Shown: positions 1 through 13,416, counted from the stretch's first letter. The stretch is 64,000 bases of DNA from Fallopia convolvulus (GCA_964016875.1 OZ024737.1:33915683-33979682); one strand, 5' to 3'. Notes: generated by a model not told the origin, from the sequence alone. Numbers and translations are program-made.

Positions 1-588
1 TGGCTCTCTCTTTTGGAATCTAACTTAAGGTATTTAATGTAATATATCATATCCATCATAGTTTCATCTTAGATGTTGTGTTACTTCTGTTCAGCAGTTC
101 TTTCATCTGACACAAACTTCATCCTAGATGTAAAACTGTGCAATGTTTTTTATGGGTGAGAATTTATTGCCTAAGGTGTTTCTGTTCCTTGTAGGGGTGC
201 AAGGCATACTTCTCATTATTGTAGATAACATGCTTCCTTAAGGAGTGTCTAATCAGAATTATGAAATTTGTCAGCTAATACTTACTGGTGCACTGACATG
301 TTATCATCCATTTATTTTTTAATAGATAGTGCTTCCTTCTTTCCTTTTTCTGCTGACATAAAAAAAAAAATTTATTTTCCCGAGTATCAAATATTACTCG
401 GCATAGATTCTGTGTGAGCTGGTTTGGTGTTTATCAGATGTGTCAATGCCATTACGTTTTTCACGTCGGTTTGCAGTTACTAGGCAGAAATATCGTACTC
501 TACATTATGATTTCATGAATTAACCTGTTTAATGTTTACAGTGTTTGTTTCATTACATTGTGAGCATAGTTTCTAATTTTGATTGCAG
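1..588 (+). other. Upstream part of a RAD50 intron
   Basis: This stretch precedes the first recognisable RAD50 exon and ends in a T-rich acceptor (AG at 587-588). I see no exon matching the RAD50 coiled-coil in it, so it is most likely intron. It contains a poly-A run near 361-370 and no other clear structure. Confidence 0.55.
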
Positions 589-3500
589 TAGCATATCCAT
601 GGAGTTTGATGATCTCAGTTCAAAGTCTAGTGAGGTGGATAAGGAGGTGAATTTACTTCAGATGAAAATCCAGGAAATTAATAGCAATCTGTCCAAACTT
701 CAGAAAGACAAAGATTGTAAGTGAAATGGCATGCATGAATAAAGCATGCATGTTCTTACCATCAAGAGCATCATCATATACTCCTTAGTATTGAAAACAA
801 GTTGCTGACGAGAAATCTTATTGGGCTTCAACTGTTTGACTGACTTTTTTTTCAGTGAACATGAGTTGAGATTTGTGATGACAAGTCCTGGAGCCTCATT
901 TTGACAATTTTTTATTATTATCATAGGCTAGATTAGGTCTGTGGCATTAGTTTTTCAATTGGCAAGAAGTGATATACATGATGATTATGTGGTTCTCAGC
1001 CTAAATCTTCTAGATCTCCAACTTAATATGGGAGTGTTTTCTAGTACACTCCCGTATTAAGTGGGAGTGTTTTTCTAATACACTCCCATATTAAGTGAGA
1101 GTGTTTTTCTAATATATTCACATGGTTTTTTCTTTGTGGTGTCCATTTCTAGCTTGAATGATGTTGTGAGTATCTATGTGTAGACTTTTATATTCATCAA
1201 CTAACCAAGCTGATATCATCTTGCTAATATATATTAAATATATAGAGGCTAAGGGACCTCCTCATAATGCACAAAATATGTCTGCAGGACCTGCAAAACT
1301 ACTTTGTTTGTTGCTATGTGTTCAGGTTTGAATCATTACATTACATGTCAGTTATCTGTTTTTTGAGTGTTGGGTTGCTATACATAAAATTCCACCTGCA
1401 GGGTCCGTTTTTAATTACAAAGGACCAAAGGTGTCCTTGCTGATGTATAAGGATGTCCAGCTGTGATGTGCAAGAGGATCTTGCTCCTCTAATTATTTTA
1501 ATGTTTATTGCTCATGATTTTTTGTTTTTGCATAGTCAAGTGAACTTTTTCCTTGCTCTAGCCCCCTTTTAATCTCATAGAGTTTTTGCCGTAGTTCATT
1601 GGTCAATTTAGCTCCTACTCTTACTGCTTTGACTACAACATCTGTTTAAATTATGCAGCCAGGAAGAGGTCTATTGAATCTAAACTTCAATCCCTTAGTA
1701 GTCAGTCATGTAGTGTTGATTCATATATTCAAGAATTGGACACGGCTAAAGAAAAGCTTGAGCATCATAAAAGGTTTATATTTGATATACCTGCAAATAT
1801 ATGTACACTTGTGAACGTTTATGTTATTATCATTAATGCCCACAAATTTTGTAGGAGACACAACATGGCACGTGGCTTGATCGAAATGTTCGAACCCTTT
1901 GAAGAACTTGCACGTGAGAAACATAGTTGTCCATGCTGTGAGCGACCATTTTCTGCTGAAGAGGAAGATGAGTTTGTCAAAAAGGTTTGTAGTTCTTTGT
2001 AAAAACTTGCTGTGGCTGACGTTTTTTTTTTTTGGAACTTCTGGATATTTTGATTGTTTTTTTATTAACATAATTCAGTTAGTCAGACTTTCTGTATCTA
2101 ATTTTAATTTTCTCTTTGTCAAATTACAGCAAAGAACTAAAGCTTCTGGCAAAAATGAGAGTATGAAGGCTTTGGCTGCTGAGTCTTCAAATGCTGACTC
2201 TATCTTTCAGCAGCTTGATAGACTTCGGATTGTGTATGAGGAATATGAGAAGATTAGCAAAGAGACAATCCCTTCTGCAGAAAAGAAATTGGATGAACTT
2301 AATGAGGAACTGGAGCAGAAGTCACAGGCTTTAGATGATGTAATAATCAATGTGGTTGATTTTACTTCAGTGGTTTTTCTTCTGGTCTTTCCTTGGTGAT
2401 CTCATCTGTTATATACTCCCTCTGATCTACATTATTTGACGTTTAAGATAATTTCACACAAATTAAGAAATTCATTACTCTTGTAAAAGCCAATTGATAA
2501 CTGGTACAATCTCTCAATTTTGTGAATAAAAAAGAATAAAAATTAGTGGAGTAAGACAAAAGGTAGATCATGTGCCGTTTATATTGACTACAATACATAT
2601 AACTCCATTTGTTGGAAAATGGAGCCTTTCATTGTAAATAGTGCTCAGCATTACCTGAATTTTGATCAAGAAATGAAGTCTAAAACAACACTTAATATTG
2701 ATCGGAGGGAGTATAATGTATTAAAAGTGCAAAATTTGCTAGACGTCTCCTTGCTTTCATGAAAGATAAACTACTTGAATTTGCTGCATGTGGCCTTTCC
2801 TCTTGTTTATTGTGAGTAATGATAAATTTTGGGTTTCATAAGTAGTAAGGTTTTTATTTATGAATCTTCTGCTTTTGAAAATATGGTGTGGGAAGCTATA
2901 CTTTCCTGTTTCATAATTCAGTACAAAATAAATACACTGAATCTTTTAGCCGTCTGGTATTTCTTCTAGTGGTTCTCTAATGTGTTATACTTTTAGATTT
3001 TAGGAGTTTTAGCTCAAGTAAAGGCTGAAAAGGACTTGGTTGAGGCTTTAGTGCAACCTACAGAAGCTGTTGATAGGCTTTTGCAAGAGATCCAGGAACT
3101 ACAGAAGAATGTTGATGATCTAGTGCACAATCTTGAATTCCCAGGAAAAGGTGTAAGATCTATGGAAGAAATTCAAGAAAAGCTGAATGCTTTACAGGAG
3201 GAAGAGTATGTCTCTTTTGACTTGATTGCTTAAATGTCTATAGAGATACGTTGCTGTATAAATGGTATTTACTTGTTTGAGTGTGAATCTGCGCATAAAA
3301 TGGAATAAGGATAAAAAAATTAATATAATTGTGCATTCCTGTACTTCCATTATTGTTTTCAAGTGTTAAAAGTAAATGCTATCAAGAGTGGTCATTGTGT
3401 TAATCCTCTTTAGTTTTTTTTTCTGCTCTTCTTTTTGCTTCCAGGATGACTTTGCGCAATGATATTGATAAGCTACTAAAAGAACAGAGATATTTGGAGA

Positions 3501-6500
3501 AAGATTTGGCAAGTATGACAGCGCGGTGGAATTCTTTGAGGGAGGAAAAACTGAGAGTCGCTAATACACTTTCTTATATTAAAAAACTTGATGAAGAGTT
3601 GGAAAGTTTGTCAGAGGAGAAAGACCAAATGGAGCTTGACGAGAAGGTAGTGTATCATGTTTCATTATTGACTCCTTGCAAAGACAAAATAAAGAAAACA
3701 ATTATTTCTAAAAGATATTGCTACGTACAGTTTATGTAATGGTACACATGGAGTTACAGGTCATTGTATCTATATTTTCAGCATCTTTCAGAGGCCCTTG
3801 GGCCATTATCAAAGGAGAAAGAGAAACTACTAAGTGACCACGATATTCTAAAATCAAGGCTTAACAATGAACTTGAAAAGCAGACTGCGCGTAAGAGAAG
3901 TTATGAGCAAGACATCAGTGAACTCCCAAGACTTAACTCTAAGATTAAAGAGTATGTTTTCCTGAATTAGAGAACTATTTTTCTCTGGTCTAGTTTGTTG
4001 TTCATGCAGTATAATGTTATATTATTGATGGAATAGGTATAATGAGTCAAGAAAAGAGAAACGGTTGAAACAACTTCAAGAAAATTTATCAGCTTCTGAG
4101 TCTGAAATTCAGAGATGTGAGAGAGAGAATAAGGAGATATTAGCTGAACTAGAGAAAAGTAAGGATCTCATGCGCAGTCAAGATCAGGTTAAACGAAATA
4201 TCGAGGACAACTTGAAGTACAGAAAAGTAAAGGCTGAAGTAGATGATCTTACGATTGAAATTGAAGCACTCGAAGAAAGTATTTTAAAGTCTGGTGGTAT
4301 TTCTGCGATGGAGGCTGAGCTTTTTAAGTTGTCTAAAGAAAGAGAGAGACTTCTCTCTGAGGTATGCTTTATCTTACTATATTAGTTGAGTTGGGCAATT
4401 TTTTTTGGTCCTTTTTGACTTTCAATTAGTGGCTTTATTGTAGATCAATAATCCTTTTTGTTGTGATAGATAAATTAGCACTAGTACTCTTACTTTACAC
4501 TCAATATATTATTTCCATCTATTTAAGGCGGTAAATATACTCGTGTAGAGAATTTCTCTCAGTGGACATCATTTTGAGGTGAATTTAATAATGGTAGACA
4601 TTCATATTAATTTGGGAAAAACTTATGTTTTGGTTCATTATAAAACAAAAAAGTTTCAACCAAGCATGTCAAGGGAGTAGTAGGGCGGTGGTTGATTATC
4701 AACTTTTGGATGCTGACATACACTTAGCCCTTAGTGATAGCGTTCAGTAATACGCCAAATGCCAAGTTTTATACTCTGATTTTACTTCTGCCCTAATTTT
4801 TTCTGACATGTATTATTTCCTTTCATCTAAACTGGATATATCTTTGGTTAAGCGACAATAATAGAATATGTCTTCTGCAGCTAAATAAATGCAGCGGAAC
4901 ATTGTCTGTTTATGAGAGCAATATATCGAAGCACAAGGTTGATCTCAAACAGGCTCAATACAAAGATATTGATAAGCGCTACTTCGACCAACTGATTCAA
5001 CTCAAGGTATGGTTCTTTGATAAGTCCTAATTTACTATTGTTTTTTATGCTTGTACCGAAAAAAAATTGTTATTTTTTATGCTCTCCTAAAAAAAAACTG
5101 TTTATTAGTTATAACTTGAATGCTGTCTGCTGCAGACAACAGAGATGGCAAACAAGGACCTGGACAGATACTACAATGCACTGGACAAGTAAGTGATTCG
5201 AAAAGAATTATGTTTTTTAGTTGGTTCGCCAAAATATAGTAATCTTACTTGCTGAGTATATGAACCAGCAAAGCATGCAGTGTATGACCCGAATATTCAA
5301 ACAGCTGGAGGTTCTTAGTCTGCTATATTTACAAGACACTAAATCTGTTACTTGTGAAAATACTTGAGCTCCCTTTCTTAAGATAGCTGCTGAAGTGGTT
5401 GCTTATCTCTTCCAACTGTATTACTATATCTTCGCCATTCTTACATTGAAGTTCTTTTCCCTGTCAGGGCTCTGATGCGCTTCCACACTATGAAAATGGA
5501 GGAAATTAATAAAATTATCCGGGAGCTTTGGCAGCAAACTTATAGAGGACAGGATATTGATTACATTTACATACATTCAGATTCAGAAGGTGCTGGAACA
5601 AGATCTTACAGCTACAAGGTATAAATATGTTTATATTCGCCTACTTGCTTTGTTTAGGATAATTTTGTCTTCTTGTCATTATTGATGTGGCATTGTTACA
5701 TTTGCTCTTCCAGGTACTCATGCAAACAGGTGATACTGAGCTTGAGATGCGTGGAAGGTGTAGTGCTGGTCAGAAGGTGAGCTATGACTAACTCTGTTGT
5801 TTATGTTCTAGAACTACACAATTATTCTCTCTTATACTTTCCTTCCAAGACTTGTTTATTAATAAAATTCGTGTTTCAGGTTCTTGCTTCTCTTATTATT
5901 CGTTTGGCTCTAGCGGAAACTTTCTGCCTAAACTGTGGAATACTAGCACTGGACGAGCCAACTACTAATCTTGATGGTCCTAATTCTGAGAGCTTGGCTG
6001 CTGCCCTACTCAGGTATTTGTATTTCATTGTATGTTTGTATCTTAGCATCAACGTATGATTTATGTTGCATTCCATCTTTCATTCTTTCTGGTATTGTGC
6101 AGAATCATGGAGGATAGGAAAGGCCAGGAAAATTTCCAGCTGATTGTAATTACACATGACGAGCGGTTTGCACAGTTGATTGGCCAACGGCAGCATGCTG
6201 AGAAATACTACCGGGTTACCAAAGATGATCAGTAAGCTACTTTATTCCCTTTGTTAGTCCTGGTTTCTTACATGCAGTGTTCTCGTTTTTTTTTCCTAGT
6301 GGATTTTCAAATTTCAGTCGCTCTTATAAAATCTGGGTTATTAGAGCTCAGTCTGACCTTTTTGCTCTTTGCTTGCTGTTAAGAAGATTATGTTTTTAAA
6401 TATTTCGGCAACATTTTTAGTGCATGCTCCGTAATGACAAAGAGGATAGAAAAATGCGTGGTGAAATTTCTCTCATTATTGCCATCCTCCTCTCAACTGA

Positions 6501-7050
6501 CCTTCTTCCTTACAGTAGATGAAAATAATCAGTTGATTACCTAAACAGAAGTTTCCTCCTCAATTCTCCAACAATATTTTGATGTGGAAGTGTGGAGCAT
6601 CATAATTTAGCAGTCATTTTTCAAATGTTCCACATTTGAAGCGATTTTATGGCTTATAATGGCAACGTTTAAGTCATCCTTATTATTTCACTGATCAAAG
6701 CCAAGTCTTTAAACCTATGGATTATGGCATTATGGGGGAGGGACTCAAATCATGCAGGAGATGTCAGTTGGCATACATGACTTGGAATAGTTTTCTTTTT
6801 GAAGCGATTCTTGGTTAATTACATTCTTTAGACATAGTAAATTAAATTTTACTTGCTGTGTTTTAATTTAACCTTGTTTAGTTTCGCGCACTTACATCAA
6901 ACATGTGATTTGCAAAAAATGTTTGAAGTGTTGAGAGTGGAAATTTTGTTCTCTTTTTCTACACATTGGGCTTCCATTCTTTGTTTTGACTGCCGTGTAT
7001 ATTTTTTTAGTCAGCACAGCATAATTGAAGCCCAAGAGATCTTCGACTGA
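589..7050 (+). CDS. RAD50: DNA repair protein RAD50, 3' portion (zinc hook to C-terminal ATPase)
   Basis: RAD50 is the SMC-like ATPase of the MRE11-RAD50-NBS1 complex, which tethers and processes DNA double-strand breaks in the nucleus and at telomeres. Inferred exons: 589-716, 1659-1773, 1855-1984, 2130-2339, 2997-3205, 3445-3646, 3782-3951, 4037-4361, 4881-5006, 5136-5188, 5468-5618, 5714-5776, 5880-6013, 6103-6231 and 7011-7050. All junctions are GT-AG and in phase. They encode about 727 residues, roughly the last 55 percent of a plant RAD50 (about 1,310 residues). The zinc hook Cys-Pro-Cys-Cys lies in the exon at 1855-1984, flanked by long heptad coiled coils. The ABC signature CSAGQK is split across the exons ending at 5776 and starting at 5880. 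The Walker B motif (ALDEPTTNLD) is at about 5945-5975, and a switch histidine (VITHDE) follows. The last exon adds only 13 codons. The N-terminal Walker A part lies outside the window. No frameshift is seen. Confidence 0.96.
1030..1119. repeat. Tandem repeat of about 33 bp in RAD50 intron, each unit self-complementary
   Basis: About 2.7 units of 33-34 bp are seen at 1030-1062, 1063-1096 and 1097-1119. Each full unit carries GGGAGTG near its start and CACTCCC near its end, so single strands can fold into short hairpins. Confidence 0.75.
2416..2711. mobile_element. Stowaway-like MITE in RAD50 intron
   Basis: The 296-bp element has terminal inverted repeats CTCCCTCTGATC and GATCGGAGGGAG and is flanked by TA on both sides (2414-2415 and 2712-2713). 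This is the Tc1/mariner Stowaway arrangement. It has no coding capacity and lies wholly in the intron between the exons ending at 2339 and starting at 2997. Confidence 0.85.
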
Positions 7051-7953
7051 TGCTCATTGAATCCTTCTGCAAGTTCGTCCTTCTACCTTTCAGCTACTAA
7101 ACTACCCAGTATCTCCCAGATACTGAATTTTGCAGCTACCAAAACCAGATGTAAATTGTGTTTATGAGGCGATTATCCATAACTAATTATGTAGCATAGA
7201 CGTCACGTATAACTAATTATGTAGCATAGACGTCACGTTGGCTACCAGAAATTAGCCTATCCAAGAAAAACCTTATGGTGTCTTTTTAATCTTTCTTTTT
7301 TAAGTTGTGATGTATTTGTTGTCACTAATTGGAAAGTGGAATTCAACTTGAGTTGACTGATGTGTCTGTTTGGTATGAGGTTTTTCTCGGAGCAAATTCA
7401 TCTAATGGAACAATATTTTAGGTGTGTTTTTCCCACCTCTAAACTGGCGCCTAGACGGACTAGAAGGCTAAGTGGGCTAGCGGTTTCCAGTGTCTAGGCT
7501 TTGCCTAGACAGAGCTAGCGGAAATTTTTAGAACAAATCAGATTTGGTTACTATAATGCCAATAAAATTTTCTGACGTGCGGTATCCAGTAGATAAAAAA
7601 ATAGTAGTAGTTGTTAGGTATTGGATTTGGCCTACATTCCTTTGTAATCTTGAATGGTCTATCAAAGAGGAGCTCAAGCCCAATGAGGGGTTTTTTATGA
7701 CCCCTTTTGAATTTGAATTCTTTTGGCGTATTTGGATATCATGGAAGTTTTTCTTTATCGACATATACTGGTATGTGGTGATCACAGTAAACAATGAGAT
7801 ACTAATTTTGTAGGGGGTACGTTATTATCGACAATCGAAGAATTTGATATTGGAATAGTGTATAAGATAATTTTACACTTAACAAAAGCATAAATTTGGA
7901 TTAAGAATCGTGTCAATCCTACCAAGCTTTATTTAGGAAGACTGTGAAAGTTC
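7051..7953. other. Intergenic between convergent RAD50 and GH5 genes
   Basis: RAD50 and the GH5 gene end tail to tail here. The stretch should contain both 3' UTRs, but no clear poly(A) signal decides the ends. It carries an exact tandem repeat at 7179-7238 and an imperfect inverted cluster around 7446-7515 built on CTAGAC/GTCTAG. I see no credible coding sequence; the two opposite open frames at about 7530-7810 are mutual shadows. Confidence 0.6.
7179..7238. repeat. Exact 30-bp tandem duplication
   Basis: Two identical 30-bp units, 7179-7208 and 7209-7238, each containing AGCATAGACGTCACGT with an ACGT core. It lies about 130 bp downstream of the RAD50 stop codon. Confidence 0.9.
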
Positions 7954-10532
7954 TTAGAGTGTGATGTAACCGTTGGAAATCATCCACTGTAAGCTCCAGT
8001 GATTGTTGACATTCTTTAGAGTCCAATAAGCCCATCCAAACGTGGCCTTGCCGTACACTTGAAGCTGTGCATTTGCAAACTTTTGGTAGTCCTCCTTTGA
8101 TGCTCCTTGAACTGCCCATTCTGCCACCCATTCCCCTACACACCAAATCCCATTTTCCAATTGTTTAATGTTGATCTGATCATAATATAAATATGAACAA
8201 CCTAGTTTTAAACATGTACAGGAGTACGTACCGACGAAAGTGAGGGGGCCATTAGAAGTTGTGACTTGACCCAAATCAGAAGCTCTATTGTTGTAAACGA
8301 AGTCAATGTTTTGTTGGGGTGTCATGCTGTTGAACTGGTCGGAGAAGAGGTTGTAGTAGTGGACGTCGATGACTACCCTCTGCATCCCACTTGCGAGAGA
8401 GAAGAGCTCTTTAGGGTCCATGGGTCCGAGCCTGTTTGACAACACGACATACGCGGTTTGGGTGTGTTTTCGAACCACATCGTACCCCATTTGGTAGTAC
8501 TTTGTTAAACTGTCTAGGGTTACCCCCGGCGCTAGGGGCTCGTTTATCAGCTCCACGGCGTACAAGCTTGGGTGCGTTGCGTACCTGCACATGTTATACA
8601 TATTGTAATTTTTCCATACATTTATTATTAATTGTATCTAGAGCTGTCAAAATATGACCGAATTTGAAGACTTTGCCTAGAAATAAGTTATCAATCTAAT
8701 TCAAGAATTTTGAACCCAAACCTAATTGAGTGATTGTTTTATATTCGAAATTATATGAACTTAAAGATTCACACATTAGCTGCCGCTTTGATTGACAGGT
8801 CTAATTATAGAGTTGTACCTTGCGGATAAAAAGTCAATGACATCGACGGTTTGTTGAATGTTGGCGTCGGTAGTGCCCCATTGTTGGACGCCATCTCTGG
8901 TGCCACTGTGCTCATTGCCATTTTGGGAGCCAGGGGCAGCATGCAAGTCTATTATCACCTTAATATTGTAAGTCCTGCATGCAACACCAATCAACATAAT
9001 TAATATTCTAAACACTAATTCTTCACATAGGTTTCAAATTCAATATTATCCAAGTGAAAAGTAAATAAGGCAAAAATACACATACATGGCCCAGGAGAAG
9101 GCTCTATCTAATGCATCCAAGGAGCCACCGACGAACGGCTTAGGAGGATTAGGATCGCTTGCAATCCACCATCCCACAGGAATCCTCACTCCATTGATCC
9201 CATTTTGAGACATGAATTTGAAGTCATCTTCCACTATATAGCTATTCCAATGATCCTGTTTTAAAAAATAATGTATGCTCATTATATCCCATACCAAATG
9301 CAAATGTGTAGGATCAGACATTTAACATTTTATTAATACAAAAACATACCCTCATAACCTGAGGTACCCTCAGAGGACCGTAGCCATTGGTAACTTGGTA
9401 CTCCCCACGCATAGTGCTGACGATGGTCATCACGAAAACCGAGGGATTGTCGTCTCCCCATCCTCCGTTGCCCGAGTAATCAGCCGTCAAAATGTCCTCA
9501 CTTCTTGCTTGAAGAAAGAGCCCGTTCGATGCTTGGATCTTGACCCGGCTCTTGTCGTTGTCTTTCCTTACGATTTGGAAGGTCTCTGTGTTTGCTGGGC
9601 TTGTCGCCGTGGAGACTGCCCTGTTTGCGATTCCTTCCGCGGTTCCTAAGCCTACGAATTGGTTGAAGAACACTCTCAAGTTGAAGGTGTTCTCATCAAT
9701 TCTCCACAACTATATATGTAAAAACATAGGAATTATGAAATGTGTAGTGTAATTGAAATGTATGTAGCTAGTTTATAATTTTGTTATGTAATCATTATGA
9801 GTTACAAAATAAGAAGATAAGGTATATATAACTATGATAATCTGAAGGGAAAAAAAAAACATTTCATGTGATATGACAAAGGAATTAAAGAATGAAGATG
9901 CAGGCTAATATTTGACACACATTGATTAGCCACAGATGTTAATCACATAAATGACAGTTGGGGGATTTAATTAGTTATCTGAGAATTCTAATTAGGTGGG
10001 TCATACATGATACATCTATCCCTGTTGTGCACACGAAATTTCAATAAAAAAGAAATTGATGTATTTATGATAAATGGATAATGTTAAGCTAGCTAAATTG
10101 ATTAATTAATTAAGATTGTGAAATTACTTTGAAGGTCTCCCAGCCAGAGGCAGAAGTTCGGTTGGCAACCATGACAGATCCTCCGCCCAATTCTGCGCAC
10201 ACGAATTTCCCCGTCGTTACTGATTTTAGCTGAATCTGGGTTCCATCCTGCCAGAAAAATATATGCAAATTAAATTAAAATATGATATATTAAATTTAAT
10301 GAATTAATATTTGACATATACTTGTGATATTAATTAGACTTACCAATAAATCATTATTGGGAATGCCGTCGAAAAGAGAAGGCAAAATCCAGCCTTCAGT
10401 TACAAGCCACCCTCCCAAATTCACGGCTTTAAGCTTTAAGCTTGGATCTGTTCTCCCATGGCTTCCCTGGGGAAGAAGAAGAACGCCTAACAACAACAAT
10501 ATCATGCCCAAATTCACGGATTTGGAGCTCAT
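7954..10532 (-). CDS. Glycoside hydrolase family 5 protein, glucan 1,3-beta-glucosidase A-like, with beta-trefoil insert
   Basis: This is a secreted GH5 enzyme of the plant family usually named glucan 1,3-beta-glucosidase A-like; its true substrate is not established. Exons on the minus strand: 10532-10344, 10247-10128, 9709-9350, 9255-9086, 8974-8819, 8584-8232 and 8135-7954. Together they are 1,530 nt, giving 509 residues with all phases consistent. Residues 1-26 are a signal peptide (LILLLLGVLLLP-type core). A conserved N-terminal GH5 segment (NLGGWLVTEGW) follows, then a fascin-like beta-trefoil region at about residues 64-220. The GH5 barrel resumes with the RIPVGWW motif. The acid/base Glu is in NEP (exon 8584-8232) and the nucleophile Glu in GEW (exon 8135-7954). 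Both catalytic residues are present and the length is normal. Transposon-free introns and intact splice sites argue for a working gene. Confidence 0.93.
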
Positions 10533-10610
10533 CTTCTTAAAATTTGATCACTTTCGTTATCTCTGTGAATGTGTTTGGTTGATTCTGAAAAGGGATATGA
10601 GATCGATCAT

Positions 10611-10618
10611 TTTATATA
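10611..10618 (-). promoter_or_regulatory. TATA box of the GH5 gene
   Basis: Reading the minus strand, TATATAAA lies about 80 bp upstream of the GH5 start codon at 10532, a usual plant distance given a short 5' UTR. Confidence 0.6.
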
Positions 10619-11664
10619 TGCACTACACATGCAGCAATGAACGAGGAATAGTACATACGTTATGCATTGACCGGTTGATAATGGGTTTGGCGGTCAACCT
10701 TTATCTCTAGTCAAATATTACTCATGGTCCACCTTTTCCAACTTTTATTTCTAGATTAACACTTTTTTTTTTGAATTTGTCAATTCAAATGTCTACTAAG
10801 CCGTTAACAGAATCAAGTAGCTTATAAGGATGAATTATTAAGTTTGTGGACCGATAGATAAGCCATTCATAAAAGGCTGCATATATGTTGATGAGTCTAA
10901 CACAAGTTTATTATAGTTTCATTTTAACACAATGAGTATTAAATAAAATAAGAAATTCACTAACTTAAACTATAGACTTGTTCATAAATGCATACATGAA
11001 AGATGAGTCTAGCTTGCTTAGGAGTCATGACAGATAAGCTTAAACATCGATCGGGATTTTAGACAACCGAAGCTCGGATAAAAAGGTTTCAAGGCCAAAT
11101 CGAGCGTCCCACTACGTTTTAGACAAGGGTCGTGCACCATATGTGCATGATCTTGCGCCATCTCTTAGTTAACGTTGGGGGGGGGGGGGGTGCGTATGAT
11201 CATGTGCCTTCTCTTAGTTTATGACCAGGTTCGTGTGCCTCCTAGTTTCATTATGGGTTGTGCGCATGGTTGTGCGTCTCAGCTCAGTTAGTGTTCAGAG
11301 TCAAGCGCCTGACACCGAAGACAAGTGTTGTGTTTTTAACCTTTTTTGTTTAGCCTCTGTTTTATAAATATTTTTGTTAATTTTCTTTTTAGAGTTATAT
11401 TGAAATTAATTGAGAATGCTTTGTCTAAGACGCTCTTCAATTTTCAACCCAAAAACTATTGGCTGCTCATTTGCTTTGAAATCCAATTCTATTTTGCGTG
11501 TTTTGCAATCGTTCTTGCTACGTTCTTCATTTTGAATTATTTTCAAAGGGACTTCAATTAAGTGCAAAATCGAGCTACAATCTATGCTTAATGTACAAGA
11601 ATCGAGTGGTCACATATATCGGCAAATAGTTAGCATAAAAAGTCGATCATATACGTACCGGATG
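10619..11664. other. Intergenic, no gene seen
   Basis: Upstream region of the GH5 gene. The only marked structures are a run of about 12 G at 11177-11188 and repeated short phrases containing GTGCGC/TCTTAGTT near 11110-11290. The open frames here are short and unlike known proteins. Confidence 0.5.
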
Positions 11665-12564
11665 GACCTTGTTGGAACAGTGTTAGGGAACTAACACTGG
11701 AACAACGGTTTCTCCATTCGAGCAATCGAAGTTTTGATAATAACAAACAAATGGAACTAATTCCGTATACAAAGTGATCTCAGGAAAGATAGCAGATTCA
11801 CAGGAAAAGCAAAGGGAAACGTTCCCTGTCAAGCCACTTGTGTACGTGGCAAGTAATTTAAAGGACATGAAAGACATTTCACTATTGTCTTGGGCGGCAA
11901 GCCAAAGCTCCGAATGAATAGAGATGAAGAAGGGTACGCTAGTCTTTTTGAATAGTGTCGTACTCCCCAAGACAAGAAGGACAAAGGCGTCAGAACTAAA
12001 GATGGAAACTCTATAAATAGTATGCGACGCCGCTAGGTCTAATCTTGCTCTCGCACACAAGAAAACCAGATCTACAAAAGGAAAGAAAGAGATCGAGAGC
12101 CCGAGCTGATTCAGTGAAGACATCAATCCAGAAATTCAAGGAAGGAAGTATCAAGTGATGAAGACTGCGTGAAGATCTTCATCAGCTTGAAGAAGGAGGT
12201 TCCTGTGCTAAAGGGAACTGCACAGGAACGAGTAAGGTTCACTCTCTATATTCAGTTGTGTTTAGATCTAGGAACTACTATGTCTTAGTCGTTAGTATTG
12301 TTTGTGAGTGGGATTGCAAACAATAGAGAAGTTCGACTTTGTATTGTGGATCTGAGATATATCAATAGAATATAGTGTGTGTTCAAAATCCTCCAAGGGA
12401 GGTAGAGGTTTACTCTTTAGTTAGTTGACTAAAGAGGTTCCTCTATAAGGAACCGTGTCCCTGTCTTAATTTCCTGTTTAGTTTTGTTCTATATTATTCC
12501 GCTGCGTAAGGGAACTGTCACTGGAACAGTTCCCGATTGTCTTGGCTAACAACCCTACAGACCT
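11665..12564. mobile_element. Solo LTR with perfect 5-bp target duplication
   Basis: The LTR itself is 11670-12559 (890 bp). It begins TGTTGGAACAG and ends AACAACCCTACA (TG...CA). GACCT flanks it directly on both sides (11665-11669 and 12560-12564). A TATA-like CTATAAATAG at about 12011 fits a promoter in U3. There is no internal region, PBS or polypurine tract beside it. It is therefore best read as a solo LTR left by recombination between the two LTRs of a former retrotransposon. The superfamily cannot be told from the LTR alone; the transcription direction suggested by the TATA is plus. Confidence 0.88.
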
Positions 12565-13416
12565 ATTAATTAATGACCCGATCGATTATGTGTCCGACAA
12601 TGACTCGATGACCCAATCGATTATATGTTCATGACTCGATGAACCTAAACATAACTTCTAGTTGCATTGATTTTTTATGGCTGTATTCCCTATCTGAATT
12701 GTTTATTGGTTCATTAATAAGAAAATATTCCCTCGATATTTCATTGAATAAATTAATACTAGTTCGTAACTGATTATCTTTTGTTTTTCACAAAAATAGT
12801 AGTGAAGACGTAACGGTGGGCGAAGTCGATCGTGCTCTAGAAACTTTGACTATAATTTTCAAGCTGAAATGATAGTTGTTTCCTCTGATAAAAGCTAGTA
12901 TTCTCGGTAATTCGTCATTTTGTTACTTTGTACTTTCCATGAGCGTGGTGTGATACTAATTACATAAGTGTTGTTTCTACACTTGTGAAAAGCAAATGTA
13001 TTATCATTATATTATACCAGCATACAATTAATGATCCCTAAAAAACATAGTGTAAGTGGTGAAATTTGTTGGATAAAACTCACTCTTAATTTAGCCCTAG
13101 CTAGATCACCCAATATGACTTATTGTGTGGTTAAGGATTTGTTTGGCACGAAGCCACTTATAAAGATGTTATCCATTTAATTTGTAGCTCCAAATACGTA
13201 GACCTGCGTGATACAAAAAGTCTACCCTCTCCATTCAGCCAATTAAAGGCTATCGAGGCGATGGTTTACGTCCATTTGTAGCTCCAAATGAGATGTAACA
13301 CGTAATTCATGCAAACCCATATATATTAGATGGTCAACATTGTGCGGCTAACAATCATAGCATACTAGAAATTAATATGTAACCCAACCGAACGTATAAA
13401 TAAGGGCGGATGGATC
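12565..13416. other. Intergenic, no gene seen
   Basis: AT-rich sequence between two LTR elements. A short direct repeat of a GACTCGATGAnCC phrase occurs near 12595-12650, and a phrase containing TTTGTAGCTCCAAAT occurs twice (about 13180 and 13275). A similar phrase recurs near 21195. No coding sequence is supported. Confidence 0.5.

Noticed and set aside
8436..8657. Plus-strand frame across a GH5 exon
   Set aside because: Shadow of the GH5 coding exon.
11177..11188. Poly-G run as a telomeric or quadruplex array
   Set aside because: A single run without repeats of G tracts; it may partly be a sequencing slip.
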